Shown here in pieces: positions 1-10,600 of a stretch of 64,000 nt of DNA (positions are counted from its first letter, which is position 1; every line of letters starts with the position of its first letter). A program made the position numbers and the translations under genes. A model generated the notes under the pieces. That model made no database searches. It saw only the letters and a list, made by a program, of their open reading frames with translations, and was not told where the DNA came from. Origin of the DNA: Closterium sp. Naga37s-1 (Eukaryota > Streptophyta > Zygnematophyceae > Desmidiales > Closteriaceae); contig CANJKZ010000463.1 of NCBI GenBank assembly GCA_947471745.1, forward strand, positions 134,001-198,000. Direction: 5' to 3'.

Positions 1-1119
1 CCTAGCAGACTCGTTAATCGGAGGTCCGATAACCGCTTCCGGGTGGCCAAGCGAGTTTCTTGATTGAAATAATATGGTCTTCTCCTCGAAGAAGTTCCGG
101 AACGCAGCGAATGGGTTCTTGTCATCGGTGCGTATGGATGGTGAGTTCGGAGAGTAAAGAGATCCCGAGACCGGCAGAGATGCGAAGGCGGGAGGAGTAT
201 GGGAGAGGCAGAATACGAGAAGCGCGACTAGGAGGGCTCGATAGGCTCGTTTCGGGATGGACGAGCGACTCATCTTCTTGAGGAACCTTAGCCAGGGACT
301 AGATTTGAGAGAATCGTGACCGGGATCTATACCAGCATCTGATCTCTTCTCTAACGTCACTGTGCGTTGCTCGTATGATCAGAAGCAGAAAGCGGAAGAG
401 CAGTGGGACCTGGACTCTACTCACCTGCTCGAACCAGTATGGTGGAATGTGCAAGTGCTGTTTATGAAATCAAGGGAAAGTCGACTGGTGCACCAGCGAA
501 TTCTGGAGCTGGTGAGAATTTCTGATGAATTTCAGTCGCATGTGTTCACGCGGCTCGAATACCCGCAACGCTTGCGCCTCGAGCAGACCGCAGATCAGCT
601 CCGACAGGGGCGACGTGCAACAAGCTCCAACCAATCAGCGATTAGTTGCTGACACATCCTGACATGTTCGTTCGAGCGGACAGAACAAAAGTGCTTGGGG
701 GAAATTCCACCCCACCAGCAAACAAACACAGCCTGAATGGTTCCTTTTATGCTCGCGAGTCTGAATGGATAGAGCCAGGGCCTCAGACTCGTTTTGGGCC
801 AGGCTGAAATATCAGAGATGGTACAAAAATTTATGCAGAAAAACAGACAATTCAGCCATTTTATGAAAATTTAAACTACAGATTTTATGATTTTTTCCTG
901 GTTCTTAACAAAAAAAAAATGCTGACCTCGGCCGTTTTTACATAACTCTGCCCCTTTTCGCTGACTTCTGACGCCCTGGATAGAGCAATGAAAAAATGGC
1001 TTTTAGTGTGAGATACATCTTCGGGATATAAACAAAACTGTACACACTAATGCTCTTAATGTGCCAGGATTGATTGCTAGCAGCATGCCTACAAATTGGC
1101 TAGAAGGGCACACCGCCCT
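1..1119. other. No recognisable gene
   Basis: Two short plus-strand reading frames (60-281 and 362-652) have no recognisable domain. The second has a plausible amphipathic composition but no supporting start context or splice signals that I can identify. The stretch 780-1050 is AT-rich with several homopolymer runs, unlike the GC-rich genes beside it, and looks like ordinary intergenic DNA beyond the 3' end of the RING-H2 gene. A terminal exon of a gene lying outside the window cannot be excluded. Confidence 0.4.
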
Positions 1120-3070
1120 TCAAATTTGCATTGATACATGCAAATGCATGGGTTCTGCACCGCTCCCTCCGCGACCTCCCACATCTTCATGACGTGTGCT
1201 CCCATTTCCTTCAGCAGCACAGCAGCTGCCTTGTGTTGCCTCAGCTATCTCCACACCCACATGCCCGCTTTCTCTGCACTCCGCCCCCTCTTTTACCAGT
1301 AAGTCTTTTGACGCAGCAGCAACCTTGGCCCCGACCACTGCTTCTAAAATGGGTTCAGCCACAGAAGAATCCCTATCGCCACCTCCAAGACCCTCTCGTC
1401 CCTCAACCTCTGCAAGGGAGAGAACAGCATGGCCTGTGCCTGCACTTGCAGGGGACACAGCAGTGATGCTGTTACAGTAACCGCTCTGCTCCTGCACCTC
1501 ATGCAGCTGCCCGTGAGCGGCGCGTGATTGGTCCGTGTGCACATGCACATGCACATGGTCCAAAGGTAGTCCCGATTCGCCCGGGGATGGACCTGATTCG
1601 TCTTGAAATGGACCTAACTGGTCCGAAGATAGACGCGATTGGTCTGTAGATGGATGTGATTGGTCCGGGGATGGGTGTGCCTGACCAAGAGCAGCTTCGG
1701 GGTTGTGGTGGTGGTGGTGGTGGGGGTGGTGGTGGTGCATGTGGTGGTGGTGGCTGTGGTGGTGGTGGCCGTGCAAATGCTGCCCGGCGTCCGCCCCGGC
1801 AGCAGTGTGAGCGGGGCGCGCGGGCAGCAGCACGGTGCGGCAGATGGGGCACGAGTTGTGGGCCTTGAGCCACGCGTCTATGCAATCCTGCACACACCAG
1901 CGGGCGCGGGGGGTGAGGTGAGGGGGAACATGGTGGGCATGGGGCACAGGGAGGGGAAGAAGGGAGGACAGGGAAGAGGGGAGGAAACGGGGGAGAGGAG
2001 GGGGAAGGGGGAATGAGGCGTCGATCTATAAGACGAGGGGAATCTCGAAGGAAGTGGCATGCAAAGTAGCAGCAGAACTGGCGAATAATTACGGCGTCCA
2101 ACGCGCGGGAACGCGATGGCCACACGCGGGAACGCGATGGCCACACGCCAGGTCCTATCGACGCCCCTTACTGTGCGCCCTACGGCCCGTTACTGCCAAC
2201 AAACTGCGCCCTACGACCCCTTACTGCCAACAACCTGCGGCCTAGCGCCCTCACTGCACACACCCTGCGCCTTACGGCCCTTACTGCTGTAGCTCCATCG
2301 CCCGTGCACACCTTCCGCCCTAGGCCGCTGCGCAAACTCGCTCGCCTTTTGAGGAGCCTCAAAGTTCGCCCTACGGCCCCTTACTGCCGTAGTTCCATCG
2401 CGCGTGCACAGCACACCGTCCGCCCTAGGGCGCTGCGCCAACTCGCTCGCTCACACCCTCAGGCTGTCATACGCCTTCGTCCATGCTCGCACTACATCTT
2501 CACCCTTCATCCATGGTACGCCTTCGTCCAGCCAGGCACACGCATCGCACCTGATGGAACACGTGTCTCAAATGATAACACGCGGGCTGACACGTGTCTC
2601 ACCTGGTGGAACATGTGGTGGCACGCGTCCAGCACGCGCACCATGTCGCCCTCGTTATACTCCCCCAGGCACACGATACACTCGCGCTCGCTCTCGCACT
2701 CCCCGCCGACCTTCGCCGCCTCGAACGCCACCACTTGCCCTAGCAACTTAATCAGCTCCTCGGTAATACCGTTCCCTGGCCGGTCGTCGACCAGCAGACC
2801 GCGTTGACCGACCGGCCGAAGGTTCTGCGCGCTTTCCGCCTGCTGACGCAAGACGGCGCGGCGGTGGAGCCACGTGGAGCGCGCCTTGGCGATGGAGAGG
2901 ACGAGCACGAGCAGCACGAGCAGCACGAGAACGGCGATCACGGCGATATTGAGCTGGTGCAGCGAGATCACCGACGCATACGTCATCGCCCTGTTGCCGT
3001 TGCTCTGCGGAGGCGGCGACGCCACCGCGCCATTCGCCGACGCGTCCGTCGCGATGGCTCCGGACGACAT
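1120..3070 (-). CDS. ATL-like RING-H2 finger E3 ubiquitin ligase, membrane-anchored (2 exons)
   Basis: Exons 3070..2603 and 1887..1120 join in phase 0 across a CAG|GTGAGA ... GTGTGCAG|GAT intron, giving about 411 residues. Residues 41-60 form one hydrophobic segment. The RING-H2 is complete only after splicing: CIVC (131-134), C150, H152, H155, C158, then CPIC (169-172), with the ten-residue CPIC spacing of the family. The intron cuts the RING between H155 and C158. A single transmembrane segment before a RING-H2 is the ATL architecture, so the expected role is E2-dependent ubiquitination at a membrane. The C-terminal half is low-complexity: a His-rich block (22 residues, mostly His) followed by degenerate Ser/Asp/Gln repeats. 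The start at 3070 was preferred over an in-frame Met at 3223 because the intervening residues look like translated UTR. The substrate is unknown. Family call firm, exact C-terminus less so. Confidence 0.82.
1888..2602 (-). repeat. RING gene intron with degenerate repeats
   Basis: The 715-bp intron carries several degenerate copies of a unit built around CCTACGGCCCCTTACTGCC (about 2160-2420). It also has a short imperfect second copy of the exon-1 3' end plus donor at about 2566-2585 (CACCTGATGGAACACGTG against CACCTGGTGGAACATGTG, plus-strand spelling). A near-palindrome TTTTGAGGAGCCTCAAA lies at about 2348-2364 and recurs in two other introns of this window. Confidence 0.6.
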
Positions 3071-4781
3071 CGCTCGTCGCGCCGCTTGTTTCCCTCTCTC
3101 TCTCTCTTGGAGCGAAGTCGGCACTAGGTGGGTGGATCCGAAACCACCTCCGACGGCGGAACTTACTACTACTACTGCCACTGGTTTAAAGCTTTGCTTC
3201 CCAGACGACTCGGCGCGAGCCAAATCAAGCTGTCTCTCTGTTTTTAGATGCCTTCACTACTTAGAACGAATAAAGGGTTTTCTACTTCAGCTATGCCAAA
3301 AAAACGCGATGAACAACGATATTCTCTTCCCTCCCTTGACTTACAACCGGAAGCCTTTGCTAACCTTTAGCGGCACCTGGATTAGAAACTAAGCTTTACC
3401 TATGTAGGATCCCTGCCCTCGCTGTGGCGTGGGTGCCTGCCCAATGCTCATAAGGGACGAGCGGCACCCACCGATGCTGCTCCGACAACACAGGAGGACG
3501 AGGTAAGCTTCTGTGGGTTTCGGGGTCTCACTGACAGGGTAAATACCACCTGGAAGAAATAGTTTCCGCCCGGATGATTCCCGCCCCGCCATTTCACGGA
3601 GATGGACGGACATGGATGGACCTTTTCCCCACCGCAAATACTGCCTGCCCATCCTTGGACGAGGCAATCCCGTGTGTTCTGTACACCCCCTGGTTTCGCG
3701 ATGCCGTATGTGGAAAATCCACGCGTCTCAGATTTTCCGGTGAACTGGGTTTCTCCTCACATTCCGTAGTGTATCCACTTCACGTCTAGTGTAGTAGTGG
3801 AAAAATGGACGGGCAAACCTATTCTGAATGTTTCGACTGATGACTTTTCGGGGGGGATGGGTGGGGGGAAGGTTTGTGCACTGCATCAGGGTAACCTCAA
3901 TGGCGTGGTGATTTTTCCCGCTTTCGTGTCGGGGTTGACTGGAAGTCTGGCAGGCGCGTTAAAGCCCAAGACCTGAATTACTCAACGGAAGTCAACTGAG
4001 TATTTCTAGGTTCGGCGAGCTGCCAGTTGGAGGTTCGGATGGGTTGAGTGACAGGCGAAGCCTCAAAAACACTTTGCGAAGCCCCTAAACCTTCCACCAG
4101 ATTCTTGGTGCGCGAGCTCGAGCCCTCCATGCCCTAGTGCCCCGTCTTCCACGTGTTTAGGCCAGGCCAGGTGAAAGGAACTCACAGTCGCAGTCAACTC
4201 CGCAACTGCCTACTCTAGGCGGGAATCTGTTTTCTGCTCGTGACTAGCGAGGGGAACCTCTGGGAATGTCTGCTCGGGAAACCATGATGGAGTCAGTGCA
4301 CCTGATCCAAATGCGAAAGCGCGTTCAGCCCAGATTTGTCCTGTCAGCAAGCACATAGAAACACCTCCCAAAATGGAATATTCACAATTTATGAGGGGCC
4401 TGGTGTTTTGTGAAGAAGATGCACAAGGTATCCTATGAGTATGTTTGTCATTTTTGGAAGACTTGGTTATTCAAACTATAATTGTAATAGCTATGCTTGA
4501 GGGGGCTGATTTGAATCATGCTGATGATCTGTATCAGGGTTTCGGGTTTAGGGCTAGTGATACACACAGAATATTGTAATAAACATATAAAGATAACAAG
4601 CATCCATATAGCTGACATTCGTATCCTGTTAATTTTGTTTATCGAAGATGCGACTGTATGCAGGATGGAACTGCTCGGAGTCCTCTCCATCTACCTTAGG
4701 ATTGATTTAGCCAATGGATGAACTCCACGTTACGGTGACAAACACCCCGCGCGCCTCAACACCATGTCAGATATGAGAGAC
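3071..4781. other. Intergenic, no gene seen
   Basis: Only short, unrecognisable reading frames occur on either strand. The first part should hold the promoter and 5' UTR of the minus-strand RING gene (a CT-rich tract lies at about 3090-3112). Base composition falls toward AT from 3250 onward. I see no RNA gene or tandem repeat. Confidence 0.5.
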
Positions 4782-5256
4782 AATGACGAATAGCCCTGTT
4801 TACGAGTTTCCGATTCCTTTTGGCAGTGGTTTTGACACCGCCTCGCTTTTCCGCTCGCGTCCGATTCCTTGGGGCAGTTTTTTTCGACAATCCCAATTTC
4901 TTGTGACCAGGGATACTATAAAATATACCTGGAAAAAAGAAAACCCTCTCGGATGGCTGGCCATTTGGGAGGGATCAACCCTAAACACCTTGCCTCATGG
5001 TGTTTAGGGTTGATGCCTCCCAAATGGCATGCCGTCCGTGAGGGGTAATATATTTTTTGTCCCGAGCTGCTCGTTATTGACGCGACGATATAATTTAGGA
5101 TATCCCAGTAAATAAACAGAATATTCGTCTTAGGACTCAAAAGGAAAAATAGCGTAATTATCTGACCGAAGGTATCGGACGCGAGCGCAAAACAAGGCGG
5201 TGTCAAAACCACTGCCAAAAGGAATTGGAAACCCGAAAACAGGGCGATCCGTCATT
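4782..5256. mobile_element. MITE-like foldback element, about 475 bp
   Basis: The two ends are inverted copies over about 80 bp: the left arm (4782-4870) contains TTGGCAGTGGTTTTGACACC, and the right arm (5168-5256) reads the same on the opposite strand with few mismatches. A second inverted repeat sits at the centre (about 4950-5042), with arms that both carry AACCCTAAACACC around a 9-bp loop. There is no coding capacity. The fold-back structure and size fit a MITE derived from a DNA transposon. No clear target-site duplication could be fixed because the arms grade into the flanks. Confidence 0.7.
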
Positions 5257-5970
5257 CCCTCCAGAAATGAACACGGCCCACGTCGTTTTTCAAGGCTGGG
5301 CCTACTCTCACGAGCTACCCACTGTACCACATTGTACCACACTTTCGCCCATCTTCCACACGCGCTTGCTCCAGTGGGCAGAATGCGTCACTGCCTTCAC
5401 ATGGCAGGGCGACATATACAAATACTATGCCCTCTGTTCGCTAGACTGGTGCCATTGCTTTCCCTTGTCCCCTGCTCAGATTTCCTCAAATCGCCATTGG
5501 AAACTAGACACTACCTACTCCACAGAGCCCAGTTGTGCCTGCGTAGTCACGCAATGCTGCGCTTCCTTCCCGACAGATATCTTTCCGGGCCTACCGATCC
5601 AGGTGGAAGCCTTGCTTCACCTCACCGCCCTCGAGAAATGAGGGGCGTTCTGGTGGGAGGGGCAACGGGACCGGGGGCACAACGATGCTTCACCAAATGG
5701 GTACAAATCTCTCCTATAGCTTCCTGACAAGGAAAATCCACCATCCACCGCACTTATCTGCTAAGCTCAGCAGCGCGCGACATGTCCCACGGATTTCGCG
5801 AGATGAGTGCGACGCGACATTGTGAGACGCCGCTAGGGCCGCTGTGCGGTCCTACGCAATTCGCGCAACCCAATCCAGCTGGCGCATCCCCCTCTCCCAC
5901 TCTGTTCCCATTCCACTCTTCAGGAACTTCTCGAAACATGCTTGCTTGGCCTTACCTCTCGTCCCCCGCG
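5257..5970. other. Upstream region of the secreted coiled-coil gene
   Basis: No protein gene is recognisable. Overlapping short frames on both strands look like chance. The last 100 bases lead into a TATA box at 5971, so promoter sequence for the downstream gene is expected here. Confidence 0.45.
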
Positions 5971-5977
5971 TATATAA
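5971..5977 (+). promoter_or_regulatory. TATA box, candidate core promoter
   Basis: TATATAA within CCCCCGCGTATATAACCC is a strong TATA box. It sits about 165 bases before the ATG at 6141, leaving room for an initiation site near 6000 and a CA-rich leader of about 130-140 bases. No other feature explains this AT island in a GC-rich setting. Confidence 0.6.
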
Positions 5978-6140
5978 CCCCCGCGTCGTGGTTCTCAAAC
6001 CACAAGCAACACTACCACTACCAGTACCAACTTTACCTGAGACCAACCCTTCACATAGCATTTTCTACCTTCAATCCTTCAGCACCGGTTAGCCATCAAC
6101 CACGCAAAGCCAGCAAACGTCTCGCTGCTACTATCAAACC

Positions 6141-7138
6141 ATGGCGTTTCGTCAGACTCTCCTGCTGGTCCTCGCGACCGTCGCCGCGTGCCTCCTGTCG
6201 TCCGTCAACCTCTCTGCGGCGCAGACAGAGCCGTTCCTCGTGACCAAGGCGCGCAGCACGCGCGCATTCGCCGTCAACTGCACCAACGACTCGCTCAAGG
6301 CCAACGGCACCGCCGCGCAGCGGGCTCAGGAGCTTCTCGCGGCGAACGCCACTCTCGCCGCCGCCGTCGTCGCGTATAACGACGCCGTGCCGCTGGTCAA
6401 CCGTCTTAAGCTGGCAAGATCGCCGCGGTGAACGAGTCGGCCGCGACAATTCAGTCGCTGCAGGAAATCACGGTGGAGCAGCAGGCGCGGCTCGAGAAGA
6501 TGGTGGCGGAGAGCAGCAACGCGACGGCGCTGAAGCAGGCTGTGTCGGACGCGAAGCGGCGGCTGGATTTTGCGGCACGAATGATTGACGACCAGACGGC
6601 CGCTATCGCCGGTTTGAACTTCGACGTCTACAAGGCGACTCGGAGGGCTGCCGATCCGAGGCTCTCGGGCGCAGATCTGACCGATGCTCAGGACGACCTG
6701 GAGGCGGCGAAAACGCAGAAGGCTGACGCGGAGGCGCTTCTGGCAGATATGACTAAACAGGCGGCGCGGGCGCAGGGTTTTCTCGCTAAGAAGCAGAAAG
6801 CTCTCGAGGACCCCGCGAGCGTTCAGGAGGACATTGCCGCGCAGCAGCACGTGATAGACGACGCAAAATTTGAGCTGGACGAAGCCGCTGCGGCGTATGA
6901 GGATGCCAAGGCTGCGGTGATTCAGGCGCAGTTTGACGTGAGCTACGCGAATGTGTCTATTCCTGCGAAGTCCGCGAATGTGAGCAACGCGAAGATTTTA
7001 CAGAGCAACGGTGTGAGTAACAAGATCAGCGCGGACTCGGCGGCGAATCTTATGGCTTCTCGTGCGTACAACGCCACGCTCGCTGCTCAGCAGGCTGAGG
7101 CCGCTGCTAAGGCTGCAGGTTACACGTGGGTGTGGTAA
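6141..7138 (+). CDS. Secreted, N-glycosylated coiled-coil protein, unknown function; one frameshift
   Basis: I do not recognise the family. The ATG at 6141 opens with a classic signal peptide (basic start, a Leu/Val/Ala core, small residues near position 28). Several N-glycosylation sequons follow (NCT, NDS, NGT, NAT, NES, NVS). The frame ends prematurely at 6428-6430 (TGA), but an open frame shifted by one base runs through the same spot to TGG TAA at 7138, with the same Ala/Glu/Lys/Gln-rich helical composition. Around 6411-6425 the sequence CTGGCAAGATCGCC reads as though one C is missing from GGCCAAG. The joined product would be about 332 residues, mostly coiled coil and ending GYTWVW. No intron fits the gap. 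It is either a sequencing or assembly error, or a recent null allele. Confidence 0.65.
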
Positions 7139-7656
7139 GTAAGGACGACTCTACTTAGTGCGAGCGAGCAAGGCTGAGTGAAGCGTGTTCCCTCTGTCAG
7201 TTTCGAGGGGCTTCCGAATAAGTTCGCATTTCAGCGTATCTCTACAGCCAGCGTGTTTTGTCATGGTGTTGTATCTTACGATTTTATTATGCAATTGACT
7301 CAAAATGACTGCACATGATCATCTTTAAACAACCTTTAATTGAGCGCCAGCCCTATTCATGCGGGTACTTGGGTTTCTGGCTTCATAGAGGTAAACCTTT
7401 GCCACCACCGTCTGGAGATAACTACACCGGTTTGGGAAGTAGGCCAACTGAATCTGGTGCTTTCATTCTACTCTTAGTATATTGCCTTCGAATATCTCTA
7501 TTCAGAATGCCAGCTGCAAAACACCCACTCGTGCGTTTATGTGTCTTGTTCTGCGGTAACCTAGCTCAACCCCATCCCTTCTCAACTCACCACAGCTCTC
7601 CTCAAGAGAAGGAACTATTTTGAAGGTTGGAAGTTGCAACGGCACGCCATAGCATC
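7139..7656. other. Intergenic between convergent genes
   Basis: This interval should hold the 3' UTRs of the plus-strand secreted-protein gene and the minus-strand uL4m gene. AT-rich patches at 7255-7330 could contain polyadenylation signals. No gene is recognised. Confidence 0.5.
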
Positions 7657-10600
7657 TCAAACCGTGGCAGCTGCAGCAGCGCCGAGCTTCTCCTCCAGGC
7701 CTGGCCGAGCCGGCCGCTTCGCGGAGAGGAGGCGGTGCTCCAAGGCCTGCAGGGCCGGCAGCGAGAGCACAAGTGCGTCGTGCTGCACAATGCTGTACAC
7801 GTTCAGACCCTGGTGGGATGGGTCATGATTATGGTACGAGTGATGATACACACATAGAACACAAGAATGAGGAGAATTTCGGGAATTTTCAAAGCGAGAG
7901 CACGAGGGCGTCATGCTGCACAATGCTGTACACGTTCAGACCCTGGTGGGATGGGCTGTGGGTATGGCAATGGGCGATGGTTATGAGCGATAAGCATGGG
8001 CAATGGCACACAGATGGGGCAGTGGAGTGCGGTGCAGTGCAATGCAGTCCGGTTGCATGTAAGAAGAGAGAATAGGAGGGAAGAGCAACTCACCACAACT
8101 GGCAGCACATTCACGTAGTGCAGATTCCCAGATGCCCGGAGCAAAGTTTCATCTGCCCGTTGCGACCCGTCGACGAAAAGGATCTTCTTTGACTCAGGGA
8201 ACGCCGTGGCAATGTGCTGTGCCATGTCTTTCGTTTTCGGGCTGCCCGGATCCAAATCGGAGTACAGGACCAGCTGGGTGGGGGAAGGGAGGGATAGGGC
8301 GAGGGATAGGGCGAGGGATAGGGCGAGTGAGAGGGAGATTGAGAGGGAGATTGAGAGGGAGATTGAGAGGGAGATTGAGAGGGAGATTGAGAGGGAGATT
8401 GAGAGGGGAGCGCGAGAGCGAGAGTGAGAAGAAGAGTGAGAGGGAGAGCGACTAAAAATTACGGGAAAACTGTGACACAGAGAGGGACAACCGAGGTTAG
8501 TTTGAGGATCAATCAATGGAGCACCAGGCACACAGCGCTCTCACCTGCCCCTCCCTCAGCCGTGCCAACAGCCTGCCTTAAGCCGGAGAACGCAAACATT
8601 CTTGATGAGAGTGCAGCTTGGAACACAGGCCAGCACAGCACACTGCACTCTCACCTGTCCCTCCCTCAGCCGTGCTGACAGCGCTGCATTGAGCCCCAGC
8701 GCAAGGACCTTCTTGTTGAACGTGCAGCTTAGAAGACAGGAGGTGGACACGGCTCCATAGGCCAGCACACAGCACAGCATAGCACAGCACACAGCACTCT
8801 CACCTGTCCTTCTCTCAGCCGTGCGGACAGCGCTGCCTTGAGCCCGAGCGCGCGGACCTTCTTGTTGAGCGAGAAGGCGTGCGACCGCGGCTTGGGGCCG
8901 TGCATGGCGGCTCCGCCCCGGAACTGGTGGGGGGAGGAGTGGTCGCGGGGGGAGGGGGGGTGGCGGGGGGGTGGTGGTGGGGGGAGAGGGGTCGTGGTGG
9001 GGTGAGTAGGTGCATTGGCATGGCAAGAAAGGAGAGGGAAACGCAGTGTGACAAATGTGACGGTTGGTATTGCCACGGTGGGTAGGGGTTGTACATGGTG
9101 GCACTGCCTGGGTAAATAACCGGCAGTAATGGTAGCACGCAAGTCAACCACTCCTGCACCAGTCCCCTCACCGCTCACCTGCACCAGTCCCCTCACCCCT
9201 CACCTGCACCAGTCCCCTCACCGCTCACCTGCACCAGTCCCCTCACCCCTCACCTGCGGCCCTCGGCGTGACCCGTGTCTCGCCCGCTCCGTGCTCTTCT
9301 GCTGTACAAGTCAGTGACAGTCGTACCGGCCAGTACCAGTCAGCACCGGGCAGCAAGCCAGGCTTGCTCTCACCTGCGGCCCTCGGCGTGACCCGTGCCT
9401 GGCTCGCCCCGAGCCCTTCTGTTTCTTTTAGGCCTTGGGCAGTACCAGTCAGTACCGTTCAGTACCGTCCAGTACCGGGCAGCAATCCAGCACACCCCTC
9501 ACCTGCAGCCCTCGGCGCGACCCGTGTCGGGCGCGCCCCGTGCCCTTCTGCTTCTTAAGTCGCCTCACGGGTCACCTATGGTAATCAACGGGTAGTAAAG
9601 GCATGCAAACCAGCTCCTCACCTGCAACCCCTCACCTGCAGCCCCTCACCTGCAGCTCTGGCCGCGACCCCTGTCTGGCACGCCTCGTGCCCTTCTGCTT
9701 CTTGAGGCCCTTGGGTAGTACCAGTCAGTACCTTTCAGTACCGGTCAGCACCGGTCAGCACCGGTCAGCACAGGGCAGCAAGCGCACACCTCTCACCTGC
9801 GGCCCTCTGCGCCACCCATGCCTCGCCCGCCCCGTGCCCTTCTGCTTCTTTGAGGCATTGGGCAAACCACTCAGCACCGTTCAGTACCGGGCAGTACCCC
9901 TCACCTGTGGCCCTCGCCGTGACCCATGCCTGGCCCGCCCCGTGCCCTTCTGCTTCCACGGCTTGCTGGACGTCCCTCGCAGCTCACATGCGCGCTTCGT
10001 GCTGTGCGTGCCCTGCGGGGGTGGGGGAGTGGGGGTTGGGGAGAAACGGACAGGCGATGAGGCTTGCTGGACGTCCCTCGCAGCTCACATGCGCGCTTCG
10101 TGCTGTGCATGCCCTGCGGGGTTGGGGGAGGGGGATGGGGGGCATTTGGGGGTGAGTGGAGAGTGAGTAGGGGGGGGAGGACAAGACAACGAGGCTTGCT
10201 GGACGACCCTCGCAGCTCTCACGCCCGCTTCGTGCTGTGCGTGGCCTGAGGGGGTGGGGGTGTGGGGAGAGGAGTGGAGGGGGAATGTGGGGAGTGAGAG
10301 GGTGAGGACGAGGCGATGAGGCTTGCTGGACGTCCCTCGCACCTCCCACGCCCGCTTCGTGCTGTGCGTGCCCTGCGGGGGTGGGGGAAGGGCGGGGGAG
10401 TGGGGTGTGAGAGGGAGGGGAGTGGGGGGAGGAGTGGGGGGGAAGTGCAGGCAACGAGGCTTGCTGGACGTCCCTCGCATCTCGCCCACACGTGGCGTGC
10501 TGTGCGTGCCCTGCACGTGGGGGAGGAGCCAGGGGGAGTGGGGGGTGAGTGAGAGGGGAAGTGAAGGGGAATGAGGACGGGGGACGAGACGATGAAGCTT

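Noticed and set aside
3071..3223. N-terminal extension of the RING protein from the Met at 3223
   Set aside because: The extra 51 residues look like translated 5' UTR (CT-rich tract), and the downstream Met at 3070 precedes a typical ATL N-terminus.
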